A DNA stretch of 64,000 nucleotides from Terfezia claveryi. Its lineage: Eukaryota; Ascomycota; Pezizomycetes; Pezizales; Pezizaceae. Position numbers and translations under genes: made by a program. The notes under the pieces were generated by a model. That model ran no database searches, was not told the DNA's origin, and saw only the letters and a program-made list of their open reading frames with translations. Where the stretch lies: contig WHUX01000012.1 of the NCBI GenBank assembly GCA_015179025.1, forward strand, positions 558,001-622,000, given 5' to 3'. Shown here one piece after another: positions 1 to 9,530 of the stretch; within the stretch, counting starts at the first letter, position 1, and every line of letters starts with the position of its first letter.

Positions 1-1190
1 AACATGACCCTAATATCAAAGGCGACATTGAGTTCTTTGCGCCAACAGTCATGGTCGGTGTACCCGCCGTATGGGAGACGGTTAGAAAGGGCATCGTGAA
101 TAAGGTTGCTGTTGCAGGAGCCGTCAAAAAGAACTTATTTTACGCTGCCCTTGCCGCGCGGAAATGGGGTTATTCTTCCCCCAAGCCGGGGATCTTGGAA
201 AAGCTTGCTGTCGGCATCGCAGATACCATTGTCTTCAACGGTGTCAGGAAGCTACTTGGGGGTAACCTCCGCGCGGCGCTCTCTGGCGCAGCAAAACTTA
301 ACCCTGAGACATCAACGTTTCTGACACATGTTCTCGGCGCGCCGATTGTCAAAGGTTACGCAATGACTGAAACTACGGGTCTTCTAGCACTTATGGTCCC
401 AGATCAGTGGGAAGCGGATTCCGACGGAGCTATCGCTGCTAGTAGCGAGGTTAAACTTGTTTCATTTCCTGAAGCAGGATATAGTGTATTGGATGAACCG
501 AACCCACGAGGCGAGGTTTGGATTCGGGGCGGGAATGTCTCTAGGGGGTATTTTGGGCTTGAAGGGGAAGCTGAGACGAAAGAAGCTTGGACTGAGGATG
601 AGCGCGGGCGCTGGCTCATGACAGGTGACATTGCGGAAATTGAATTCGTAGACGATAAGAGCAAGCCAGTTGTGGAGATCAACGGACGGGAATGGTACGG
701 AATCAAACGCCTCCGGGTCATCGACCGCAAAAAGAACCTGGTCAAAACTAGCAAAGGCGAATACGTCGCCCTGGAAAAACTAGAGGCATTCTACCGCAGC
801 GCACCCGTCGTGGGGAATCTCTGCGTTATGGCATCTTCAGACTGTCCCAAGCCCCTCGCAGTTGTTTACCCTGTCCCCGCACAACTTCGGAGACTAGCGA
901 CTAGTCTTGGAAAGGACGGACAGGAAGCAGAGTATGAGAATTTACTCGAGGATGCAGATGTGAACAGTGCAGTGTTGACGATGATGTTGCAGGCGGGCAG
1001 GAAAGGGGGGTTGAGTGGGATTGAGTTATTGGAGAAGGTAGTCCTGGTCGGACCGGAGCATGAGGAGTGGACACCGGAGAATGGGCTGTTGACGAGTGCG
1101 AGGAAGGTGGAGAGAAGGAACATCAGAAAGCAGTATGAGGGTAAGATTGATGCAGTGTTTGCGGAGATGGCTAGGGCCGCGAATGCATAG
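1..1190 (+). CDS. Long-chain fatty acyl-CoA synthetase, 3' part (5' end outside window)
   Basis: ATP-dependent activation of long-chain fatty acids to acyl-CoA, as in the yeast Faa1/Faa4 group. The frame is open from base 3, so the gene begins upstream; the first in-frame Met at 51 is internal. Visible AMP-binding enzyme features: GVPAVWETVRKG near the left edge, the adenine-binding signature YAMTETTG, the ribose-binding aspartate region in GRWLMTGDIAEIE, and the hinge segment RVIDRKKNLVKTSKGEYVA that precedes the C-terminal lid domain. It ends with TAG at 1188-1190, without an intron in the visible part. The usual family length is about 690 residues, so roughly 40% is missing at the 5' side. 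Family assignment is secure; which paralogue it is cannot be decided from this fragment. Confidence 0.93.
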   Translation, partial: HDPNIKGDIEFFAPTVMVGVPAVWETVRKGIVNKVAVAGAVKKNLFYAALAARKWGYSSPKPGILEKLAVGIADTIVFNGVRKLLGGNLRAALSGAAKLNPETSTFLTHVLGAPIVKGYAMTETTGLLALMVPDQWEADSDGAIAASSEVKLVSFPEAGYSVLDEPNPRGEVWIRGGNVSRGYFGLEGEAETKEAWTEDERGRWLMTGDIAEIEFVDDKSKPVVEINGREWYGIKRLRVIDRKKNLVKTSKGEYVALEKLEAFYRSAPVVGNLCVMASSDCPKPLAVVYPVPAQLRRLATSLGKDGQEAEYENLLEDADVNSAVLTMMLQAGRKGGLSGIELLEKVVLVGPEHEEWTPENGLLTSARKVERRNIRKQYEGKIDAVFAEMARAANA

Positions 1191-1690
1191 GTAGGTGGGA
1201 GGGTTATACAACGTTTTGGATACATGTATTAGTCTAATTAATGAATAATTTATACCTTACCTCTCTCTACCTGAAATACATTAATATATTGAATTGAGAT
1301 ATATTAACGTGTACCTTAAGGTACCACCTGCACATGCACTTTTGCAGGTGTCAGGCTACTTTATTCTTTTTACATCACCTATATATCCATGTACATATAT
1401 ACATACTACTGAGTGTATCGCCACTGTATATACATAGTCGTGCTCAGAGTTTTACAGATTATCGCAGATGCATGAGCATACTGGGATGTACGTACAGTAC
1501 ACAGAGAGCCCCACATCACAAATTTGAGATAGGTAGGTACTTGCCCAACCCCGAAATCCTCCGACTCGGAGAAATTCCTTTTCGAGTATTCCCACAAACA
1601 ACAAACCTTTTTCTAGACATAGTTATTTTTTTCCAGCATAAAAATCCCTAGGCGACCACATCAGACTGAGTGAATAGAGAAACCAGCTAC
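1191..1690. other. Intergenic gap between convergent 3' ends
   Basis: AT-rich spacer between the acyl-CoA synthetase stop and the stop of the RRM gene on the other strand. It holds short TA-rich stretches and a CGTACAGTACAC-type GTAC cluster near 1490. I see no coding or RNA gene. Confidence 0.6.
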
Positions 1691-3226
1691 TCAATCGTCA
1701 AAGATAATCAAATCCTCCTCCACAATCGCCCTGTCCAGAATAAAATCTTCTTCAACCTCCCCTTCCTCCAAAGCCTCCTTTCTAATCTCTCTGTCCGGAA
1801 TAATTCCATTCCCAACCTCCCACTCCAGCTCTCTATTCTGCATATCCTCCATTCCACCTCTCCAATCCCTCCAGCCCTCCTCACCCTTTATTTCCGGAAT
1901 CAAATCGACCTCATGGACCGCCTTTTTGATCTCTCTGCTTCGAGAAAGCCCACTTTCAGCCTGCCTCTTTTGAATCCCCCTTTCAGCTCTCCATTCCCAC
2001 TCCTCATGCTTTTTATCCGGCTCTCCACCCCTCGAGCTCCTCTCCCCGTTCCATATCCCCTTGTTGCCCTTCCAACTTCTCTCCCCCTCCTTCTCCCCCT
2101 CCTTCTCCCCCTCCTTCTCCCCCTCCTTCTCCCCCTCCTTCTCCCCACCCAACGAACCCTGCTCCCTCAATACCCTCCTGGAATCTGACCCCGGCCTCGC
2201 CCTATGCACCTTTAACTTCCCGCCCCACCATGTCGGAGCTCCTAGCAACCTCTCCACCGCCCTGTCCGCTTCCTTAGTACTCTCCATATCCACAAACACA
2301 AAATAATGGTTCCCCGGTGTACTCTTCCTCTTTGGGTCTGGTGAAATGAGGCGGCTGATGGCCTCGAGTTTAAAACCCGAAAAAAGCTTAGTAATTTCGG
2401 CTTCTAGCGCGGTGAAGTTGTCGATCCGGGGGAGGCCGCCGACGTAGAGGCGTTTTCCCAGGGATGCTTGGCCGAACCAGTGAGAGGGGGCATCGGAGGT
2501 GCGGGTCCAGCGGTCGAAGATTGGGGTTGACTCGTCTAAGAATGAAACCCTATTAATTGCGTTACTTAGCCAGGGGCAGGGTCAGCTAGCCCACATACCC
2601 TCTCTCCACAAAACCCCATCCTTCCCCTGCGTCCCCCCATTCCAATTCCTCACTCTATACTGCTTTCCCCCTGCGCTCTCAGCATCCCCAACCCCACCTC
2701 CATCCCCATCCCCATCCCTCCTCCTCTTCGGCCTCTCCGGCACCCCCTTCCCAATCTTCACTGGCCTCCCTCCAATCTCCCTCCCATTCATCTCCGCCAA
2801 CGCCCTTCCCGCCTCCTCCTCATTCTCAAAATCTACAAAACAAAAGCTCGGATTTCTCCCCGTAAATGGATCAATCGCCATACTAATATCTATATTGACA
2901 TACCCCGCCGACGAGAAGAAATGCGTGAGAGTATGCGGCTGCACACTGTAAAGGAGGTTTCCGACGTACAGCCGTGTGGATGAGGGGTAAGAGGGGTCAT
3001 GGGGGCGGTTGAGGTGGTCGGGCGCTTTGCGGTGGGGCTGGGCGCGCTGGGTCGAAGGGTTGTAGCGTTGAGGGTCATCCTTGAGGCGCCAGGTTGGAGA
3101 GAGGGGGAGTTGGGGGGGGACATGGGAATGGCGGGCTGGTGAAGCGGAAGGTCCGTCCTTTACTCGCCAGTTTTCAGATGTAAGGGAGCGAGCCGGTGCA
3201 CGAGAGGCGGCTTTATACGGCATCAT
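1691..3226 (-). CDS. Protein with two RNA-recognition motifs (RRM)
   Basis: Two exons: 3226-2599 and 2535-1691, with a 63-base intron (GTATGT donor, TTAG acceptor); 490 residues. The protein starts MMPYKAASRAPARS and has a basic, proline-rich N-terminus. RRM1 lies at about residues 88-165, with RNP2 RLYVGNLLYS and RNP1-like PSFCFVDFEN. RRM2 straddles the exon join, with RNP2 RLYVGGLPRI and RNP1-like HYFVFVDMES. A Gly-Glu-Lys-Glu tract follows RRM2, then an acidic tail. The intron call is supported because joining the exons restores the start of RRM2, which neither open frame has alone. It probably binds RNA; RNA target and cell compartment are unknown. It resembles the fungal proteins annotated only as RNP-domain proteins. 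Confidence 0.85.
2080..2145 (-). repeat. 12-base coding minisatellite (GEKE)n in the RRM gene
   Basis: About five to six tandem copies of a 12-base unit, CTCCTTCTCCCC on the + strand, encode repeated Gly-Glu-Lys-Glu just after RRM2. The unit keeps the frame, so copy-number change would alter protein length without a frameshift. Confidence 0.85.
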
Positions 3227-4316
3227 GCAAAGAAAATCCTATGTGGTCAAGATATCAGTTCAAGTACACTCCCAGTGCGGGGATTAGCTACCAAATAAAA
3301 GGCCTGAGATATAGATGCTGTAAGGTTGTGGGCGAGAAGGTAAATCTTGGAGGGAAGAGAAGCAATGTGTTATTTGTCAGAACTAATCCGTATTCTCTAC
3401 AAATTAGTTCTAACATGAGGGAATAATCTGCCCCACTTGTTTGTTAACCCAGTTTTGCCTCCATTGGGCTTAGCTTTCTCACGTGCCTGAAGGCAAATTC
3501 CTTCAGATGCTGAAGATGCTGAAGATGCTGGCGATGCTGGCCTTGACGTGGCGTTGTGGCCTTGTTATGAGAGGAAGGATCTTTGAATGGAGAGCGAGAG
3601 GAGGTTCTTAAATGAACCGCTTTGTTTGCATCCAGGCCGAGATGTAGGGGTTATGTGGGGGGGGGGGGTATGTGGGGGTATTGAGGGACCTCATAGGAGT
3701 AATGAATATTTTTTAATAAAAAAAAAAAATTAAAAATTAAAAATTAAAAATGATCAAAGTTAATGTTGGAATATGATGTTGTATCGTGAAAAGGTTTAGA
3801 AAGCAAAAAGAGAATCTTTTGTGATTAATGGCTATGGTGCTCGTATACTGCTCAAGAGAAGTCCGTCTGATTGGTGATCTGTGTAGGATTGCAAAGGCAG
3901 AAAGGAAAAGAGATACTCGTGGTGGACAGACACTACAAGCCTAATTTCCTGGCTCTCAGAAAAAATATCCTCCGTTTGCAGGCACTCTGAAATAAAAAAA
4001 AAAATATAAACATACATAAATTCGGGTTCCAATAGTCACGTATAACGAAAGTGGCGGACGTACGGGGTGGGGTATATTCGACTTGTAGGTGCATTTCCCA
4101 CATCTACTTGAACTGATTACGATTGCTGTTTATGCATACTAAATACGACTATTAATGAAACAAGTAGGTAATCAGGATATATAACTTCCCAGACAAACCC
4201 ACCCCAACCTCCCTCTGGCATAACAAAAACGTCCAATTACAGCTTTCCAATATGGTTCATTGATATCCAAACCCATCACTTGGCCCCCCCCCCCCCTTCC
4301 CGCCTTCAAATTGGCA
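3227..4316. other. Intergenic gap with LINE tail
   Basis: Upstream region of the RRM gene and downstream region of the DUF4211 gene. It contains GATGCTGAA-type short repeats near 3508-3545, a G run at 3659-3668 and a LINE-like A-rich 3' tail at 3684-3755. No convincing ORF. Confidence 0.55.
3684..3755 (+). mobile_element. LINE 3' tail, short solo copy
   Basis: The stretch CATAGGAGTAAT, followed by a T run, then an A run and AAATT repeats, matches the 3' ends at 9060-9116 and 60850-60891. Only the last ~30 bases before the A tail are recognisable, as expected for an extreme 5' truncation from target-primed reverse transcription. Confidence 0.55.
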
Positions 4317-7211
4317 TTACTTCGTATAATGCCTCCTCGGATTACTCATAAACTCCTCCGCTCTCTTCATCTGCGCCTGAAACATATCCCACAGCAGATC
4401 AACATCCCCTCCCCTCTCCAACTCCCCCAACTTCGCATCCACCCACCTCCACCTCTCCTTCCCCTTCATCTTGTCCAATTTCCTCACCACCTCCTGCTCA
4501 AACACGCCCATCTGCGTGAGCACATCCTCCAGAGCCGTCCTAAGCCCCTTCTTCCAGTGCCAGAAACTATGAGTGATCTCCGCCCGCTCATAGCAGTACC
4601 TCCCCACAGGGAACGGTTGCCCGCTTGGTGGGATAATATTCCCAACTGCATCCTCTGAATCGCCCGAGTCGGAATTGGACTCGTAGTCGGAGAAGGTATC
4701 GGGATCGTAGCGTTTCCCTGTGAACCGGACTGTGTAGCTAGCGTTTCTGTCTCGGCGATTACATGCCATGCAGTGGTCCTCCCACCCATGTCCCCCATGA
4801 GGATCGAATTCGAAGCCTGGCCGGGATTTCAATGCGCGCATAAAGTCGCTCTTCCAGACCTCACTTTTGAGTACCGAGTCTCTGAAACTGTCGACCTTCC
4901 TATCTATAGAGTGAAGGGCATAGGTGAAATACTCGTCGTCTCTGGGGAAGGACGGGTTAAGGAGGAGATTGAGCATGTATTGAACTACAGTCTTGAAGTG
5001 ATTTTTTAAGGATGCGTGGGATTGGGATGTGAACTGGATCGGAACCCGCACTATTGGTCCACCGACGTTGTCTTCGTCATCTGGGGCGCCAAGTGGGTCG
5101 GATTCGTCGTCCGTGACGATAAAAGACTCGATATCTGAGTCGAGGCCGCCGTCGCGCCGACCACGCTCGACTACCATGCCCTCCCCCCCTTCCTCTTGGT
5201 CTTCAACATTATCAAGAACATTCCCCGCCTCACTCGAAGTGTCAGAATCATATAGCGCCTTCCTCCGCCTCGTCTCCTCTTCCTCTTCCTCAGAAACGAG
5301 ATCCAGGCCCTGCCGCTTCGCTGTCAACTCCTTCAGCTTTCTTTGAAACAAGGTAAGCTTTTTCGGCGAGTCTTCATATCTCAACCTTGACTTCATGATG
5401 GGTGTTTGTGCAGCTAGCTCCGAGTCCGAGCCCAGGTCGCTATCCTCCTCAGCCAACTTAACTGGGGATGATATTCCAGCTGATTTGAGCCGCCGGCGGT
5501 GAGAGGACGTAATTATCGGTAGGTCATCATCATCATCATCAATAAGATCGATTATAGGCTGTTTTCTCCCCCCTCTGCTCCGTGTTCGTCGTTGGGGAAT
5601 GAACTCGCCTTCGCTCTCTTCGCGGTCGCTTTCATTTGCTTCGAAGTGGGTGGGAAGCTCTTTCATATCCTCTTTTTCGGTATTTTCCCCTTCATCTTCG
5701 TCGACCTGATCATCATCATCATCAATCACAACCTTCTTTCCTCTTCGGCCCTTCCCTTTCTCTTTTTTAAGCAAGCGAGCTTGACCCTTCCAATCGAGAT
5801 CATTGGATTCTTCATTCTCATCCTCATCCTCATCCTCCTCGTTGTTACTTTCAATCATCCAGCTCTTGACTTTATCTTTCATGGCTTGCGTGACCTGGAT
5901 TCCTGAATCTGAGGGGACTTCCTCGTCGGCACCCTTCTCTTTCTTCACTTCAGCTTCCTCTTGCTCCTCTTCCTCTCTATTCACGATTGGTAGGTGCCTA
6001 AGCTTCCCCCGTTTCCCAGCTGGTCGCACAGAATCTTCATCCTCGCTATTCCCTTCCTCCTCCGAGCTCACCCGCGAGCGTTTCTTGTTCTTCTTGTTCT
6101 CTTTCTCCTTTTCCTTCCGATCTCGTTTGGATGCCTTTTGGCTGGCGGCATTCAAACTGCCACTCTTAGTCTTGCCTGTAGCATGATCTTTACCTACCTC
6201 TACATGATGAACCACCTCTACCTTCCCTTCAGCTTCGTCATGCTTTCCCCTCCTTGCTCGCCGTTTCGAAGGTTGTGGTACTCCCACCTTGACTGTTTCT
6301 TCAATCCCATCCTCATCATCATCCAAAACTTCAACCACAACACCCTTCATTTTCTTATCCCTACCTTTCCTCTCCTTTCCCTTCTCTTTCCCTTTACCTT
6401 TCCAATCCTTCATCGATACATCTTTCTCATCCACTTCAACGTTCTCCCGGTTTCGGTTCCCCCTCTCCTTCTTCCTCTTCGCCCTAATCCAATCCTTCAA
6501 ATTCCTCTCCTCCGTGGACTCAGCACCCTCTTCAGATTCATCAATCAACACCTTCCCCAGCGTCACTTGACTAGTCGTCACCCCCAGATTTCCATTCCTC
6601 ACACCACGACCACCAACAACAACAGCCGCACCCTCAGATCTCCTCTTTATTTTCCTCTCCTTAATCACTCTCTTCAACTGCGCATCTTCATCTTCTTGAT
6701 CATCCACCACTACTACCTCCCTCCCTTTATCCATATTCTTCCCCCTCTTCTTCCCTTTTCTCATAACTATATCTAACCCAACAGCCTCCTCATCCTCACC
6801 CTCACTACTACTACTTCCCCCATCCTTTCCCTTTACCCTCCTCCGACTCAACCCCCCACCCACCCCAAAGAACCCCGCACTCTTCCCTCCCCTCGCTTCC
6901 GCAATCCCAATCAATCCACCCCTTTTCCCCTTGTTCCACCTCTTTCCTGCATCATCACCAACATCTTCGGAATCCGTATCCGAGTACAGATAACCAGCAA
7001 CATTGATCCGTGGACGAGCGGGCGTAGGGCTACTGATTGGGTGAGTGAATTCTTTGGATGGGGAGTGCATTAGGATGGCGAAAGCGTTGCGGGGTTTATT
7101 GGAAGTGATTGGGGGAGGAGGGCTGGATTTAGATGTGGCAGGGTCGGGGCCCGGAGAGAAGGGGAGGGTGATTTGGCGGGAGCGCTTCTTTTTTCTTGGT
7201 GGGGGAGGCAT
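4317..7211 (-). CDS. DUF4211 (CCDC82-like) nuclear protein
   Basis: Single-exon protein of 964 residues. The first ATG is at 7211; the frame is open ten codons further upstream but has no earlier ATG. The N-terminus MPPPPRKKKRSRQITLPF is basic and followed by about 650 residues of highly charged low-complexity sequence (Lys/Arg and Asp/Glu blocks, many DDDD runs), typical of a disordered nuclear protein. The C-terminal ~220 residues form the conserved part: SFIVTDDESDPLG, FTYALHSIDRKVDSF, and a Cys/His-rich segment GWEDHCMACNRRDRNASY. This matches domain DUF4211, known from human CCDC82 and fungal homologues; molecular function is not established. The CMAC pair and nearby His may bind a metal (inference). 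A QITLPF-like N-terminus is reminiscent of short partner-binding motifs, which is unproven. Confidence 0.85.
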   Translation of the reverse strand: MPPPPRKKKRSRQITLPFSPGPDPATSKSSPPPPITSNKPRNAFAILMHSPSKEFTHPISSPTPARPRINVAGYLYSDTDSEDVGDDAGKRWNKGKRGGLIGIAEARGGKSAGFFGVGGGLSRRRVKGKDGGSSSSEGEDEEAVGLDIVMRKGKKRGKNMDKGREVVVVDDQEDEDAQLKRVIKERKIKRRSEGAAVVVGGRGVRNGNLGVTTSQVTLGKVLIDESEEGAESTEERNLKDWIRAKRKKERGNRNRENVEVDEKDVSMKDWKGKGKEKGKERKGRDKKMKGVVVEVLDDDEDGIEETVKVGVPQPSKRRARRGKHDEAEGKVEVVHHVEVGKDHATGKTKSGSLNAASQKASKRDRKEKEKENKKNKKRSRVSSEEEGNSEDEDSVRPAGKRGKLRHLPIVNREEEEQEEAEVKKEKGADEEVPSDSGIQVTQAMKDKVKSWMIESNNEEDEDEDENEESNDLDWKGQARLLKKEKGKGRRGKKVVIDDDDDQVDEDEGENTEKEDMKELPTHFEANESDREESEGEFIPQRRTRSRGGRKQPIIDLIDDDDDDLPIITSSHRRRLKSAGISSPVKLAEEDSDLGSDSELAAQTPIMKSRLRYEDSPKKLTLFQRKLKELTAKRQGLDLVSEEEEEETRRRKALYDSDTSSEAGNVLDNVEDQEEGGEGMVVERGRRDGGLDSDIESFIVTDDESDPLGAPDDEDNVGGPIVRVPIQFTSQSHASLKNHFKTVVQYMLNLLLNPSFPRDDEYFTYALHSIDRKVDSFRDSVLKSEVWKSDFMRALKSRPGFEFDPHGGHGWEDHCMACNRRDRNASYTVRFTGKRYDPDTFSDYESNSDSGDSEDAVGNIIPPSGQPFPVGRYCYERAEITHSFWHWKKGLRTALEDVLTQMGVFEQEVVRKLDKMKGKERWRWVDAKLGELERGGDVDLLWDMFQAQMKRAEEFMSNPRRHYTK

Positions 7212-7769
7212 CCTAATATCGCTAACGGCCTTATACTTCAAGGAATTACGTTGTCAGTTGTGGAGGTGGATGGAATGACTGAAACTTTGAGATGCGATGA
7301 GGATGACTAAACAAACATAACAAAGCTGCGGGGTGCTGTGATATGTATTTGATATACCTACACTATCTGTGATGTCACGCAGGTGGCGGCCGCGGGAAGA
7401 CGCGATTGCGCGCAACGCGTTGTGAGACATGCAGAGCACAAGTTGGCTTAGTAAGGCATATAAAAATGTAAATCGCGAGTGAAAATATTACATAAGTGAT
7501 TAGTTATACCGGTAGTCCGGTTTAGGTAGCAAGCATTGATCTCACGATACAATAGACCCCCGGGCACCAGAACAACCTCAATCAAGAGAGCTTGACGACG
7601 GCTACAAGATAGCCCAGATTTACACCCAGCAACCACCTCTATCACCTCTTCCCCGTCCTTGAAGCTCAAAAATCTCGCGATATCCTGCAATTCTTCTCTA
7701 CCAGCTCGTATCAAAAGCCAAAGATAACTCCCATACCTGGTCTATCCAATCAGCCGCCGGAGTCACATC
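7212..7769. other. Upstream region of the DUF4211 gene
   Basis: No clear gene. An 88-codon open frame on the minus strand (7448-7714) has no recognisable domain. A GC-rich patch GGTGGCGGCCGCGGG lies near 7383. Confidence 0.4.
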
Positions 7770-9081
7770 TAGGCCTAGGCACGAGTCACATCACAGATCG
7801 ACAACCACAGCCAATCGACATACCGGGCAAGGGAAAGGGAACCAGACTAGGGAAAGGGAAAGATACAATCCGGGAAAGATTGGATTGAGTAAATCCACCA
7901 CAGCCACCTCACCCACAGTCGGCATAGCCACCACGACATACAAGCCACCATGGCTGACCATGACGATTACGAAAGCAATACTGAGTCAGATGACGATCAC
8001 GAAAGCGTTACTGGAGTCGGACCATAATGAGAACGTTGAGTATGACATTAGGTATGATTCAGATACACTCATATAATTTATGAGCCAATTATTCCGACAG
8101 ATTAGGCTTATCAATAAAGTGTTTAATGTCGCGACGGACGAGGACACACGTATTCAAGAGACAGCAATGAGACATAAAGCTAGGCTCCTCCAACTCGTCC
8201 CCCCCCCTCCCCTCAAGAGACGAGGTCGACAGCCTAAAGCACCAACTCACAGAAGCGAAGGAAGAACGGGAACGAGTAGGGAGGGGAAATGACCGGTCGA
8301 GGAACGAGGCGGCTAAGTTTCAAGAGAAACTGACAGAGGCGGAGGAAGAATTGGGACGAGTAGAGGAGAGAATGAAAGGTTAAGGGATGAGGTGGTTGGG
8401 TTGTAGGATAGCATCCAGACTACACCTCCGACCCCGGCAGAGACCAACAGCGTTTCCACCAACACAGGCACTCCTCCAGCACCCACATACGCGGAGGCAG
8501 CGAGCGGATTCCCAAAGAGACAGTCGGTTCCAAGGGGAAGGGGTAAATGCCCAGCGGCAGCGGCACAACCCCTGAACCCTCCGAACAATCCGAGCACGCT
8601 CCACAGGCAAAATCACAAGAACCACTAACCCCCCCAACACTAGCAATGGGTTTTGTTTGGTTAAACTTCCTACCAGCGCTTATATGAGTTTCCCACCTGC
8701 CACACAACACTTTTTTGCTTTCCCAGTTAGCGGCTTAAATTAGGATTGTTGAGGATTGTCTTTCTACCCGTGCGTACGTCTGGGGTTTCACGTTTTTCTT
8801 TCCACCAGCGAGGAGCATATTTTGTCTTTTTCCACCTGCGGTCTCTTCTTACTTCTCCACGTGCGAGAGGGTTTTCCTCCGGGACTCCAGTCAGCGCCCT
8901 CGGGCTCATCCGGCACTGCTGGTTAATGAGAGCATGGGGTATCCCATTCATGAGTTTCCTATCGTTTTGTGTACTTATCCGCGTCGACTTGGCAGATTAA
9001 CTTGCTCTGTCCTGAATCTACCCGGGTTTTTGGGTGGCTCTTCATGGGCCCCCCGACGGGGCCGCATAGGAGTAATAAGTA

Positions 9082-9116
<35 letters not shown>
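7770..9116 (+). mobile_element. Internally deleted LINE (non-LTR retrotransposon) relic
   Basis: A start-like context at 7950 opens an acidic ORF1-type sequence that is broken after about 25 codons. Coiled-coil-like Lys/Glu-rich pieces (TEAKEERERV, KLTEAEEELGRV) follow near 8250-8370, and a TYAEAASGFPKRQ segment near 8486-8525. These resemble the gag-like ORF1 of Tad-type LINEs. No reverse transcriptase remains: the sequence passes straight into a 3' segment (8985-9116) shared with 60765-60891 and ends in T16 followed by A20. The 5' boundary is approximate and no target-site duplication was found. Confidence 0.6.
7950..8630 (+). pseudogene. LINE ORF1 (gag-like) relic
   Basis: Fragments in all three forward frames separated by stops and frameshifts. 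The start reads MADHDDYESNTESDDDHESV, then stops. Later pieces carry a charged coiled-coil and a Pro/Ala-rich part with APTYAEAASG. It lacks CCHC knuckles, endonuclease and reverse transcriptase. Identification rests on family resemblance plus the linked LINE 3' end. Confidence 0.5.
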
Positions 9117-9117
<1 letters not shown>

Positions 9118-9330
9118 GTTGCCTGTGTTACAATTGTGGTTACCCTGAAGTCCACGCATACTGCGAGCAAATGGCAATTTCATTCGAATTGGGTCCCACA
9201 CCGCTAAAGAGATGATAAACTTTAGCTAAGTAGGTGAAGACATAATGCTAGATTTTGCTTTAAGATCCCCAAGCGAAAGATTTAATATTGGAACATGAGG
9301 CGACTGCTTGGGAATACCCAACGGAAATGG

Positions 9331-9530
9331 CTATATATATCCTATCCCCCACCCTCTCTTCTTCCTTTCTTTATTCCCTATCGAGAACAGGAACATATTT
9401 CATAGTATTCTATTTGATCATCTAATACTATAACATTCAAAGGTTGGTTTCCATCTCCCTTAGCAGATATCCAGAGCCAACAACTAATCTTGCATAGATT
9501 CTTTCGGCCCTTCTTGAACGTTTTATCAAG
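9331..9530 (+). promoter_or_regulatory. Promoter and leader of the secreted-protein gene
   Basis: CTATATATATCC near 9333 is a TATA-like box. It is followed by a pyrimidine-rich stretch (CCCACCCTCTCTTCTTCC), a usual layout ahead of transcription starts of strongly expressed filamentous-fungal genes. The coding start is about 190 bases downstream. Confidence 0.4.

Noticed and set aside
1670..2306. Pro/Ser/Leu-rich + strand frames
   Set aside because: Antisense to the RRM2 and GEKE-repeat exon; composition is that of the complementary low-complexity strand.
5994..6776. 260-codon hydrophobic frame on the + strand
   Set aside because: It is the antisense shadow of the Lys/Glu-rich part of the DUF4211 gene; Lys/Glu codons read backwards give Leu/Phe/Ser.
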